The notes beneath the pieces are model-generated. The model had not been told where the DNA came from, made no database searches, and was given only the letters and a program-made list of their open reading frames with translations. A stretch of 64,000 nucleotides of DNA from contig NZ_CP121113.1 in the NCBI RefSeq assembly GCF_029581395.1, positions 62,001-126,000 on the forward strand. Direction: 5' to 3'. Of the stretch, positions 54,541 to 62,840 are shown one piece after another. Numbering within the stretch: the stretch's first letter is position 1; each line of letters starts with the position of its first letter. Origin of the DNA: Roseinatronobacter sp. S2. GTDB lineage: Bacteria > Pseudomonadota > Alphaproteobacteria > Rhodobacterales > Rhodobacteraceae. The translations under genes and the position numbers were made by a program.

Positions 54541-55755
54541 ATGCAGATAGATGGCGCGCGGTTCTTAAAGGATTTGCATGATCTGCGTGCAATCGGGGCG
54601 TCTGGCATAGCGAAAGGCGTTGTACGCCCTGCCTATTCGGCTGCCGATATTGCGGCGCGCGAATGGCTTGCGGACCGGATGCGCGATGCCGGTCTGGATG
54701 TCCGGTTTGATCCGGCTGGCAACCTTTGGGGGATCGCCAAGGGAAAATCCCTGTTGGTCGGCTCGCACAGCGACACCCAGCCGGAAGGCGGGTGGCTGGA
54801 TGGGGCGCTGGGTGTTGTCATGGGGCTGGAACTGGCCCGCGCGGCACAAGAAGCCGGTGGTCCCGCCGTGTCCGTCGTCAGCTTTCAGGATGAGGAGGGG
54901 CGCTTTGGCGTTACAACCGGCAGTGCAATCTGGTCCGGCAGCCTGTCACTGGACCACGCCGACACACTGACCGACAGCGCGGGCACCAGCTTTGCGACTG
55001 CGCGCGCCGCAATGTCACATCTGATCGGGGATTTCGTTGATCCGGCGCAATTCAGCGGCTTTGTCGAATGCCATATCGAGCAAGGCCCGTGGCTGGATGA
55101 AGCGGGGCAATCCATCGGGGTGGTTACCGATATTGTGGGCATACGCGACATGCGTGTGACATTCGAGGGGGAGCAAAACCACGCGGGCACAACGCCCATG
55201 CACCGCCGTCGCGATGCGTTTCAGGCGCTTTCGGCGTTCAATACCGCGCTGAACGACAGGCTTCGCAATGTGGTGACGCCGCAATCCGTGTGGACCATCG
55301 GCCATGTCAGCCTGCATCCGGGCGCACATTCGATCGTTCCGGGAAAGGTGGTGTTTTCCATGCAATGGCGGGACGGCGATACAGCCCGCCTGACACGGAT
55401 GGAAACCGTGATCCGCGAGACAGCCGCCGATGTGGCAGACGCAACGGGGATGCGGTTGTCATTCAGTGAAATGCTGGGGCTGGAACCTGTGGCAATGGAT
55501 GCACAGCTGCGAAAGGCCCTTGCGCAGGCAGCGCAACAAATTGCCCCTGATCGCTGGCGCGAAATGCAATCAGGGGCCTTGCATGATGCCACGAATGTGG
55601 CGGCGCTGATGCCTGCTGCAATGATGTTTGCTCCATCCATCAACGGGATCAGCCACACCTTTTATGAGGATACGCATGAAGCAGATTTGCTGTGTGGCCT
55701 GAACGTTCTGGCCGCAGCCCTTCCGGCATTGGCCAAGGCGGGCGGGGGGTCCTGA
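54541..55755 (+). CDS. Zn-dependent amidase/hydantoinase-type M20 hydrolase
   Basis: This 404-residue M20-type metalloenzyme belongs to the N-carbamoyl-L-amino-acid hydrolase, allantoate amidohydrolase and ureidoglycolate amidohydrolase group. The metal residues are visible in [19 protein letters not shown] (His and Asp), FQDEEGRFG (Glu pair), [10 protein letters not shown] (His) and [14 protein letters not shown] near the end (His). The lid/dimer domain has [15 protein letters not shown]. The ATG at 54541 has AAAGGG about 6 bases upstream. No allantoin or hydantoin genes are nearby, so the substrate cannot be narrowed. A decayed arsenite exporter lies just downstream. Confidence 0.88.
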   Translation: MQIDGARFLKDLHDLRAIGASGIAKGVVRPAYSAADIAAREWLADRMRDAGLDVRFDPAGNLWGIAKGKSLLVGSHSDTQPEGGWLDGALGVVMGLELARAAQEAGGPAVSVVSFQDEEGRFGVTTGSAIWSGSLSLDHADTLTDSAGTSFATARAAMSHLIGDFVDPAQFSGFVECHIEQGPWLDEAGQSIGVVTDIVGIRDMRVTFEGEQNHAGTTPMHRRRDAFQALSAFNTALNDRLRNVVTPQSVWTIGHVSLHPGAHSIVPGKVVFSMQWRDGDTARLTRMETVIRETAADVADATGMRLSFSEMLGLEPVAMDAQLRKALAQAAQQIAPDRWREMQSGALHDATNVAALMPAAMMFAPSINGISHTFYEDTHEADLLCGLNVLAAALPALAKAGGGS

Positions 55756-55774
55756 CAGGGCGGCTGTTGGCGCA

Positions 55775-56135
55775 TCAGCCCTGTTTTTTTGCGCGCGGCT
55801 TGGCGATCGGGGTTTCGTGTTCGGGAACCAGTGTTTCGTGCGGTTGGCGAACCACACCAGCGACAGCATCACCGGCACTTCGACCAGCACACCCACGACA
55901 GTGACAAGGGCCGCGATGGAGTTCAGACCGAACAGCCCGATTGCCACCGCCAGTTCAAAGAAATTCGATGTGCCAATCAGCGCGCAGGGGGCCGCGACCT
56001 TATGCGGCACACGCCACGCTTTCGCGGCCCAATAGGCGAGCGCGAACATGCCATAGGACTGGATCAGCAGCGGAATGGCGATCAGCACGACCGTCGCCAG
56101 CAGCCCGATGATCGAGAAGGGTTTGACGCGGGGAC
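55775..56135 (-). pseudogene. decayed acr3 arsenite efflux gene (C-terminal remnant)
   Basis: The minus strand from about 56135 encodes the last third of an Acr3-type As(III) exporter: [54 protein letters not shown]. Three lesions are visible. There is no N-terminal half or start. About 15-20 residues that in Acr3 separate LLATVVL from IAIPLLIQ are missing in frame. After HWF one T is lost, shifting the frame; the restored frame reads [16 protein letters not shown] and stops at 55775. No arsR or arsC is near. It is non-functional as seen. Confidence 0.8.
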
Positions 56136-56173
56136 GTTCGGCCGGACAGCCGATACTGCCGCCCGGCCACGCT

Positions 56174-56219
56174 GTTAAAGCGTTCCAGCTTTTCGCTGAA
56201 TCACCAGAAACGCCTTAAC
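56174..56219. repeat. imperfect long inverted repeat next to the acr3 remnant
   Basis: Arms GTTAAAGCGTT (56174-56184) and AACGCCTTAAC (56209-56219) match at 10 of 11 positions, with a further small hairpin inside. It lies between the GNAT stop and the truncated end of acr3. It could be the GNAT transcript terminator or a scar of the event that removed the acr3 5' end. Confidence 0.5.
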
Positions 56220-56256
56220 CTTCTGTTTTGTCGCAATTTCGAACCGGAAAAGCCTG

Positions 56257-56730
56257 TCAGTCTTTCCTGAAATTGCTTTGGCCGTTCAGGTGCAATCGGG
56301 CATTCTCGAACGGTAGGCCATGATCATCGACCGGCCTGCGCGACACCTCTTGGAAACCAAGTGCTGCATAGAACCGGGCCGCCTGTTCATTTCTGGTGTA
56401 AACCTCCAGGGAAAGCGCGTCTTTCAGGCCCATAGCATGGGAAATCAGCTTGCGCCCGATTCCCTGTCCTTGCTGGCGGGGGGCGACAAAAATTCCCCCG
56501 ATAAACCTGTCCAGCAAGCTGATGAAGCCAACAGGTTCACCCTTGATGCACGCCACCCAGGTTTCGGCCTTGGGCAAATATTGCGTTTTGATCAGCTGGC
56601 GCTGTTCGGCAAGGCGCTGTTTGCCGATAAAACCATGGGCCAAAAGGGACGCATCAAACCAGATGCCCGACAGTATTTCAGTGTCCGTCGCCGCATCAAA
56701 CGGCCGGATCACCACGTTTTGGATCTTCAT
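56257..56730 (-). CDS. GNAT family N-acetyltransferase
   Basis: This 157-residue GNAT has motif A (acetyl-CoA pyrophosphate loop) in IFVAPRQQGQGIGRKLISHA (about 81-100) and motif B in LEVYTRNEQAARFYAALGFQEVSRR. VACIKGEPVGFISLLD is the typical beta4 strand. The start at 56730 is chosen over an ATG eight codons upstream because IQNVVIRPFDAATD is the usual GNAT opening. The acceptor substrate is unknown. Confidence 0.9.
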   Translation of the reverse strand: MKIQNVVIRPFDAATDTEILSGIWFDASLLAHGFIGKQRLAEQRQLIKTQYLPKAETWVACIKGEPVGFISLLDRFIGGIFVAPRQQGQGIGRKLISHAMGLKDALSLEVYTRNEQAARFYAALGFQEVSRRPVDDHGLPFENARLHLNGQSNFRKD

Positions 56731-56934
56731 AAGAACTCCACAGAAAGAAAGCACAGAAATATCGGCACCTTTGTGGTGCCGGACGATACCGCTGGTTGCG
56801 GTTCAGTCAAAGCCTCTGCGCATAAATCTCCTTCTGGTTGCGGGTCTTGTTTTACGTTGCCGATGCCGCCGCGTCAATGGTGGCGACAGAATTCCGGGCC
56901 ATGGCGACCTGCGGCATGGCCCGGATGTCTGGTG

Positions 56935-58245
56935 CTACAGAACCACAAGCAACGTGCTGATGATCGCCCCTGTGATGACCAGATGGATCAGGCAAAAGCC
57001 CATGATGTCCTTGGCCTTCAGGCCCGCGATGGCCAGCATGGGAAGCGCCCAGAACGGCTGAAGCAGGTTGGTCCACGCATCACCCCACGCAACCGCCATC
57101 GCAACGCGCGCGACATCCGCGCCAAGCGCTTCGGCGGCAGGCAGCATCACCGGCGCTTGCACAGCCCATTGCCCGCCACCAGACGGCACGAACAGGTTGA
57201 CGATGCCCGCGCTGATGAATGTCCAAAACGGCAGTGTCGTCGCGGTCGAGATGGACACAAACCATTCCGACATGCTTTGCGCCAGCCCCGATTGTGTCAT
57301 GATCGCCATGATGCCTGCATAAAACGGGAACTGGATCACAATCCCTGCGCCGCCCTTCACGGCCTCGTTCAACGCAATCATCAGGTTGCGCGCGGTGCCA
57401 TGCAAAACGATGCCCAGCATCAAAAACAGATAGTTCACGATGTTCAGGTTCAGGCCACTGCCGCGAATGAAGAAGTAATGCGCCAGAAAAATCAGCCCCG
57501 GAATACCGACAAGCCACATCAGGATGCGGCTGTTTTCCAGATGCTCTGCCGGACGCTGGGGGACGAATTTTTCTGCCACCTCTTCGCCCAGTTGTTCGGG
57601 CGTGACATACACACTTTCTTCGGCGCGGGGCACCATAAGCCAGTTTGTCAGCGGAATGATGACGAACAAAACGCCCACGATCGTAAGATTGAAACTGGCG
57701 AAAATCGTCATTCCGGTTTCAATGATGCCAATCTGGTCTTCGGTAAAATGCCCCGGCGTGGCGATGGTCAGCGGAATGGACCCCGCAAGCCCGCCATGCC
57801 AGATCACAAAACCCGAATAAGCCGCAGCAATCAACAGCCGGTAATCGACCTGAATTTGCCGCGCCAGTTCGCGCGCGAACAACGCGCCCACAACAAGCCC
57901 AAAGCCCCAGTTTATCCATGATGCAATCAACGAGACCACGGTTACCAGAATAATCGCGGACCCCGGTGATGTTGCCAAGCCTGCCAGAAACGCCAGAAAT
58001 TTCTTCACGGGTGGCGATGACGCCAGAATAAAGCCGGTGACAAGCACCAGCAGCATCTGCATCGAGAATGTCAGCAGCCCCCAGAAACCGTCGCCCCACA
58101 TCTGGATGACCTGAATTGGTGCCGTGCCTTGGAACAGCATGGCCGAACTGGCGGTGACAATGGTCAGGATCAGAACGAAGATAAACGGATCGGGCAAATA
58201 TCGATCCATCAGCGTCACAGCTGGACGAGAAAGTGAACGTAGCAC
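56935..58245 (-). CDS. short-chain fatty acid transporter (AtoE family)
   Basis: This 436-residue inner-membrane protein has about ten spans and matches AtoE throughout: YLPDPFIFVLILTIVT, WINWGFGLVVGALFARELAR, GLAGSIPLTIATPGH and GIVNLFVPSGGGQWAVQ. AtoE imports short-chain fatty acids such as acetoacetate or butyrate. The start is GTG at 58245 with GGGAGG 6 bases upstream. It stands alone, without atoDAB genes. Confidence 0.93.
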   Translation of the reverse strand: MLRSLSRPAVTLMDRYLPDPFIFVLILTIVTASSAMLFQGTAPIQVIQMWGDGFWGLLTFSMQMLLVLVTGFILASSPPVKKFLAFLAGLATSPGSAIILVTVVSLIASWINWGFGLVVGALFARELARQIQVDYRLLIAAAYSGFVIWHGGLAGSIPLTIATPGHFTEDQIGIIETGMTIFASFNLTIVGVLFVIIPLTNWLMVPRAEESVYVTPEQLGEEVAEKFVPQRPAEHLENSRILMWLVGIPGLIFLAHYFFIRGSGLNLNIVNYLFLMLGIVLHGTARNLMIALNEAVKGGAGIVIQFPFYAGIMAIMTQSGLAQSMSEWFVSISTATTLPFWTFISAGIVNLFVPSGGGQWAVQAPVMLPAAEALGADVARVAMAVAWGDAWTNLLQPFWALPMLAIAGLKAKDIMGFCLIHLVITGAIISTLLVVL

Positions 58246-58597
58246 GGTAACCTCCCTTTTTGGTTAGCATAAGTTTTCAGCATAATTGTCAGCGCAAATC
58301 CAGTGGTCCTTGTGGCGATGTCGCGTTTTTTTAACCCTATCGTGGACATTCAGATATTTGCCGCCACGGTTAGGCGCCAAGCCGTCGAAAGGCACTGATC
58401 TGCGCTAGTGCCGGATTTCTGCTGCACGGATATTCTGCGCGCTGGCCGTTGTGACCGCAGCGCAATATCACCTGAAGAAACGGGCTGTTCTTTCCGGTTT
58501 TCGGACTAAATCGTTGCGGTGAACGCATGAAACACCGCGTCCCCCGCGCGCGTCGGGGCGGGTCCGGTGGCAAACGACATAACACCCGGGGGCAGGG
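58246..58597. other. 352-base gap between atoE and the CIA30 gene
   Basis: This is divergent promoter space. No coding region is supported; a 71-codon minus-strand frame (58370-58585) has no ribosome-binding site or recognisable content. Confidence 0.4.
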
Positions 58598-59155
58598 ATG
58601 CGCAGATTTATCGCTTTTGTTCTATCGGCAGCCCTGATGGTTGCCGCCGCGCCCACCCTGCTGGCCAGCGAAACGCTGATCGAGGATTTCACCATGCAGC
58701 CTGACAAAAGATGGCGGTTCTTCTCGGACAATGTGATGGGGGGCATTTCGACCGGACAGGTCACCATTTTGCAAGACGGCACCCACCCCTTCGCGCGCAT
58801 GACAGGACGGGTCAGCACCGCAAATAATGGCGGCTTTATCCAGATGCGGCTGGACCTGTCCGCGCCACCGCCAGACGGCACGGTTGGTGTGCGGTTGCTG
58901 GTTCGCGGCAATGACCAGCGCTATTTTGTGCATCTGCGCACACGGGGCACGATGTTGCCATGGCAGTATTATCAGGCAGGGTTCAATGTAACCGGCGGCT
59001 GGGGTGAAATACGCATTCCATTGGAAAATTTCGCGCCTTCTGGTGCGCTGTTGCGCGGTTCGCCCCGTGCGCAAAGCCTGACATCCATTGCCATTGTTGC
59101 CTTCGGGCGCGATCATGACGCCGAAATTGATGTGCGCGAAATCGCGTTTTACTGA
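58598..59155 (+). CDS. CIA30 family protein (exported)
   Basis: This 185-residue protein has a signal peptide (cleavage near LLAS, about residue 23) followed by the CIA30/NDUFAF1-like galactose-binding-type fold: WRFFSDNVMGGISTGQV, FARMTGRVSTANNGGFIQMR, GVRLLVRGNDQRYFVHLRT and a final DAEIDVREIAFY. The W-x-x-x-x-D-x-V-M-G-G-x-S motif is the family signature. In mitochondria CIA30 assists complex I assembly; the bacterial exported form has no established role. GGG/GCAGGG precedes the start. Confidence 0.9.
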   Translation: MRRFIAFVLSAALMVAAAPTLLASETLIEDFTMQPDKRWRFFSDNVMGGISTGQVTILQDGTHPFARMTGRVSTANNGGFIQMRLDLSAPPPDGTVGVRLLVRGNDQRYFVHLRTRGTMLPWQYYQAGFNVTGGWGEIRIPLENFAPSGALLRGSPRAQSLTSIAIVAFGRDHDAEIDVREIAFY

Positions 59156-59179
59156 ACTGCATGACTGACCGGGGGCGCA

Positions 59180-59818
59180 ATGACACAGGATCGAAACCGC
59201 AGGTTCTGGAACCGGATTGCACAACGCTATGCGGCGCGCCCGCTGAAAGATGTGCCCGCATATGAAGCGATGCTTGCGGCGACTGCGGCGTGCCTGTCCC
59301 CATCGGCGCGCGTGCTGGAACTTGGCTGCGGAACCGGCGGCACGGCGATCCGCCTTGCACCACAGGTCGCGCACTGGACCGCCACGGATTTTTCGGCGGA
59401 AATGGTCCGCATCGCCAGTGCCAAACCGCGCGGCACCAACCTGACGTTCAAGGTGGTTGATGCGGCCAATGCCTTCGACGACGGCCCCTATGACGTGGTT
59501 TGTGCGTTCAATGTGCTGCATCTTGTCGATGATTTGCCCGGCCTGCTTGCCCGCGCGCATGCAAATTTGCGCCCCGGTGGGGTGCTGATTTCGAAAACCT
59601 GGTGCTTTGCCGGTGTAAACCCGCTGCTGCGCGCCCTGTTTCGCGTGTTGCAGGTTGTCCGGCTGTTCCCCGATGCGGCCATACTTTCTGAGGCCCAGTT
59701 ACAGCAAGCCATTCGCGGTGCGGGCTTCGATATTGTTGACCAGAAGGTATTCGGCCCCCATCCGCAAAACCCCTATATCGTGGCGCGGCGATCCGATGGA
59801 ACTGCGGACCGACGGTAA
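59180..59818 (+). CDS. class I SAM-dependent methyltransferase
   Basis: This 212-residue protein has a Rossmann methyltransferase fold. Motif I is VLELGCGTGGTAIRL (about 44-58), the acidic end of strand 2 is in WTATDFSAEMV, and motif IV is VVCAFNVLHLVDDLPGLLARAHANLRPGGVLI. It starts 24 bases after the CIA30 gene and is probably co-transcribed with it. It resembles small-molecule methyltransferases; the substrate is unknown. Confidence 0.9.
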   Translation: MTQDRNRRFWNRIAQRYAARPLKDVPAYEAMLAATAACLSPSARVLELGCGTGGTAIRLAPQVAHWTATDFSAEMVRIASAKPRGTNLTFKVVDAANAFDDGPYDVVCAFNVLHLVDDLPGLLARAHANLRPGGVLISKTWCFAGVNPLLRALFRVLQVVRLFPDAAILSEAQLQQAIRGAGFDIVDQKVFGPHPQNPYIVARRSDGTADRR

Positions 59819-59847
59819 CGCCCCGAAACGGGCCTGTATTTCACGCA

Positions 59848-60567
59848 TTACGCGGCGCGCGATCCCGCACAGGCCGCAGCATGGGCATCGCGCCATAGCT
59901 GATCGACCCCCGCCAGCGCGGTGGCATCCAGCGCCGGACCCTGCCAGTAGCGGCCGGATGGGCAGATTGCGCCCAGCGCCTGTTCCGCGCTCAATGCGCG
60001 ATCCATCGATGCGGGATTTAACGCGCGGGGCTTTTGCTGCCGAATATCCGCGATATCACAGCGCGCAAATACCAACCGCGATGCACTGGACGACAGGTTC
60101 ACCACGGCGCAGCCCTGCCGCGCGGCCAGCAATTCCAGCCGTGCGGATTTGGCACCAAGATCTTGCAATGTGGGGTCGGGGCGCAACGGATCGGCGGTGC
60201 CGGTCCCATAGAAATGCGTGGTCTTGTGGTCATAAACCATATCGCAGCCCAGATAGGCCAGCACCGTCGGGCGCAATGCCGCCAGCGCCCAGTATCCCGC
60301 ACTGAAGGCCATTGTGGCCCCTGCATAGATAATGCCGCCATAGTCGTTATTCGCGGGCACATATTCGGTGGCGGTGATGATCTGCCTGTCCGCGCCTGTT
60401 TCGGGTGGGTGGCGGTCGTTCGGGAAATCTTCGGGGTGGACCAGATAATCCCAATCAGGGCGCACCTGCCACGCATTGTTGATTGCGACAATCCGGTCCA
60501 CCGCCCCGCGGGACCAGTCACGGCAGACCACAACGCCGGGGCCGCTGCCCAATATCATGACAATCAT
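59848..60567 (-). CDS. conserved hypothetical protein with an N-terminal nucleotide-binding-like strand
   Basis: This 239-residue soluble protein opens with MIVMILGSGPGVVV, then RIVAINNAW and DWDYLVHPEDFP, a pattern seen in sialyltransferase- or MAF/DUF115-like Rossmann proteins that handle nucleotide sugars. VLAYLGCDMVYDHKTTHFYGTGTADPL and CAVVNLSSSASRLVFARCDI follow. The ATG at 60567 has GAGGGG 5-10 bases upstream. I cannot assign a family with confidence; a glycan-modifying role is a guess from the first strand only. Confidence 0.6.
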   Translation of the reverse strand: MIVMILGSGPGVVVCRDWSRGAVDRIVAINNAWQVRPDWDYLVHPEDFPNDRHPPETGADRQIITATEYVPANNDYGGIIYAGATMAFSAGYWALAALRPTVLAYLGCDMVYDHKTTHFYGTGTADPLRPDPTLQDLGAKSARLELLAARQGCAVVNLSSSASRLVFARCDIADIRQQKPRALNPASMDRALSAEQALGAICPSGRYWQGPALDATALAGVDQLWRDAHAAACAGSRAA

Positions 60568-60869
60568 CAGCGCCCCTCTTTTGTTTTTCGCGCGCCGCAT
60601 CAATCCGGCACTTCCCCGACGGGTGAACCGCAAACATAACGATTGCCAGACGTCCCACACGGGTCAAACCTGCCGGACCGACATTGCGCCATGTGTGGTG
60701 TCTTAGCGCCCGTTTGTGCCGGAACAAGGTCAAATCTTGCGCTTGGGGGCGGGTTCCACGCGTTTCGTCATGCGCAGGGCAGCGCCGGATACGGGTTCCA
60801 TCACCCGCAAGATGGTTTCTTTGGCCCCCACAACCGGCGGCAACATGCGAAATCATCGCAAGCCGTTTA
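60568..60869. other. 302-base gap before the enolase-superfamily gene end
   Basis: No coding region or tRNA is seen. It contains the promoter of the hypothetical gene at 59848-60567 and the 3' end of the enolase-superfamily transcript; no intrinsic terminator is evident. Confidence 0.4.
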
Positions 60870-62075
60870 TCAAATATCGCCTATCTGCGTCGTCTTGCGG
60901 GTGGTTGTGAACGCCCGATCAAGGTCCGGATTAAGCGCAAGCCCCAGCCCCGGACCGGGGGGAACAGTTATCTGGCCGTTGGTCACCACTGGCAAGGCGG
61001 TCACCAGATCGCGATACCATGTGCGGTAGAACGCGCGCACGCTTTCCTGCACCAGCGCGTTGGGGGCGTTCAGCGACAGATGGGTGGACGCCGCCAGCAC
61101 CACAGGCCCCGTGCAATCATGCGGCGCAACCGGCAGGTGCCATGCTTCGGCCATGGCGGCAATCTTGCGCGCCTCTGACAGGCCACCACACCAGCTTAGG
61201 TCCAGCATAACAACGCCTGCCGCGCCAGTTTCCAGCAAATCCCGAAACCCCCAGCGCGTGGCCAGTGTTTCAGATGCGCAGATCGGCGCGACGGATGCCT
61301 GCGCATAGCGCGTCAGGCTGCCAAGGCTGTCCATACGAATGGGGTCTTCGTGCCAGAAGGTGTTGAACGGGGCCAGCGCACGGGCAATCTGCATCGCGGG
61401 CAAAAGCTGCCACATGGAATGGAATTCAACCATGATGTCCATTCTGTCGCCCACCGCATCGCGAATTTTTTCAAACGGGCGCAGGGCGGTTTTCAGATCA
61501 TCAGGCGCGATATACTGACCGCGCGTCTTTTCAGCGGCAATATCAAAAGGCCAGATTTTCATCGCTGTGATCCCGTCCTCCAGCAGGGACAGGGCCAGAT
61601 CGTCGGCGCGGTGCAAGAACGCATCAAGGTCGTCATAGGCATGGGGTTTCTTGCCGTGCCCCCAGTTACCCACCTGCTGGCCGTCAGCCTTCTTGATGTA
61701 ATCCAGCCCCGCGCAGGTGTTATAGGTGCGGATGGAGGGCCGCGTGAACCCGCCCAGAAGCTGCGCAATAGGTTGGCCCGTGGCCTTGCCGAATATGTCC
61801 CAAAGCGCAATGTCAAACGCGGAATTGCCGCGCATCTCCGCCCCCGCCGAGCGGAAGCCCAGATAGCCCACCAGATCGGCGGCCAATGCATCAATCTGCA
61901 ACGGGTCACGCCCCAGAACGCGCGGCGCGATCCATTCATGCACATGCGCTTCAACGGTGGCAGCGCCGAAAAATGTCTCGCCCAGACCGGTGATCCCTTC
62001 ATCGGTGTGAACCTCGACCCATAGCAGGTTCGGGCGCTCCGCAATACGAATGGTCTCAATGGCGGTAATTTTCAT
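60870..62075 (-). CDS. mandelate racemase/muconate-lactonizing (enolase superfamily) enzyme
   Basis: This 401-residue enzyme has an N-terminal capping domain (VEVHTDEGITGLGETFFGAA) and a TIM barrel with the catalytic lysine region TAMKIWPFD. The metal ligands lie in MVEFHSMW, FWHEDPI and CASETLATR, with a C-terminal PHDCTGP histidine. The E-x-H version of the first metal strand suggests a sugar-acid dehydratase-type subgroup (gluconate/galactonate/mannonate-like) rather than mandelate racemase itself. It is followed upstream on the same strand by a GntR regulator and an FAD-linked oxidase, which fits a hexonate or hydroxy-acid catabolic unit. The substrate is inferred, not shown. Confidence 0.85.
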   Translation of the reverse strand: MKITAIETIRIAERPNLLWVEVHTDEGITGLGETFFGAATVEAHVHEWIAPRVLGRDPLQIDALAADLVGYLGFRSAGAEMRGNSAFDIALWDIFGKATGQPIAQLLGGFTRPSIRTYNTCAGLDYIKKADGQQVGNWGHGKKPHAYDDLDAFLHRADDLALSLLEDGITAMKIWPFDIAAEKTRGQYIAPDDLKTALRPFEKIRDAVGDRMDIMVEFHSMWQLLPAMQIARALAPFNTFWHEDPIRMDSLGSLTRYAQASVAPICASETLATRWGFRDLLETGAAGVVMLDLSWCGGLSEARKIAAMAEAWHLPVAPHDCTGPVVLAASTHLSLNAPNALVQESVRAFYRTWYRDLVTALPVVTNGQITVPPGPGLGLALNPDLDRAFTTTRKTTQIGDI

Positions 62076-62123
62076 GCGGCACCTTTTCGTGTTGATATGT
62101 GCGAAATCAGGGGCGGATGGGCA

Positions 62124-62840
62124 TCAGTCAGACATATCCAGCTGCAAGCCCACACGCTGCGCGCCACCGGCCAGATGCGCGCGCATCGCCGCGCGGGCGG
62201 CCCCTGCATCGCCCGCGACAATCGCGGCGCAGATTGCGGCATGTTCGCGTCTGGTCTGGGCGTGCAGGGCGTCCAGCGGGGTTTCAGCCCGTGCCGCCAG
62301 TATGACATGCGCGATCCGGTCGGAAATTGCGGTCAGGAACTGCACGAAATACGGGTTGCCCGTTGCCAGCGCCAGCGCACGGTGAAATTCCAGATCGGCG
62401 GCCACAGAACTGTCGGCGCTTTCTTCAGGCTGATCAAACCGTGCCAGTGCGGCCTTGATCCGCAACATATCAGCGGCGCTGCGGTGGCGCGCGGCCAGGG
62501 CTGCGGCCTCAACCTCCAGGGGGGCGCGCAACTGGAACAGGTGCTGAAACGCGCGGCTGTCCATGTCTTGCGGGGCATCCAGACGGATCGGGCGTGCGGC
62601 CATATCAGCCACAAACGCGCCCGCGCCCTGACGGGTTTCCACCAATCCTTCGTTGCGCAACTGGGCAATCGCTTCGCGGATGACCGCGCGGCTGACACCG
62701 AAATCACGCGCCAGTTGCGCTTCGGTCGGCAGCCGCGCGCCGGTTGTCAGGCCATCCGCTTCGATCTGCGCCAGAAGATGCGCGGCAATGCGGGTGGAAA
62801 GCTGCGTGTTGCGTGCAAAACCGGGCATGGGCGCACTCAT
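62124..62840 (-). CDS. GntR/FadR (FCD) family transcriptional regulator
   Basis: This 238-residue protein has an N-terminal winged helix (LPTEAQLARDFGVSRAVIREAIAQLRNEGLVETRQGAGAFV, about 37-78) and an all-helical FCD ligand domain (LRAPLEVEAAALAARH, LEFHRALALATGNPYF, REHAAICAAIVAGD) holding the Asp/His metal residues. FCD regulators bind small acids and repress catabolic operons. The ATG at 62840 overlaps the stop of the FAD-oxidase gene as ATGA, so it is co-translated and likely senses the pathway substrate; it starts 48 bases before the enolase-type gene. Confidence 0.92.
   Translation of the reverse strand: MSAPMPGFARNTQLSTRIAAHLLAQIEADGLTTGARLPTEAQLARDFGVSRAVIREAIAQLRNEGLVETRQGAGAFVADMAARPIRLDAPQDMDSRAFQHLFQLRAPLEVEAAALAARHRSAADMLRIKAALARFDQPEESADSSVAADLEFHRALALATGNPYFVQFLTAISDRIAHVILAARAETPLDALHAQTRREHAAICAAIVAGDAGAARAAMRAHLAGGAQRVGLQLDMSD

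Noticed and set aside
56320..57921. 533-codon plus-strand frame across the GNAT and atoE genes
   Set aside because: It spans two well-supported minus-strand genes; low-complexity His/Arg/Gln composition, no motifs.
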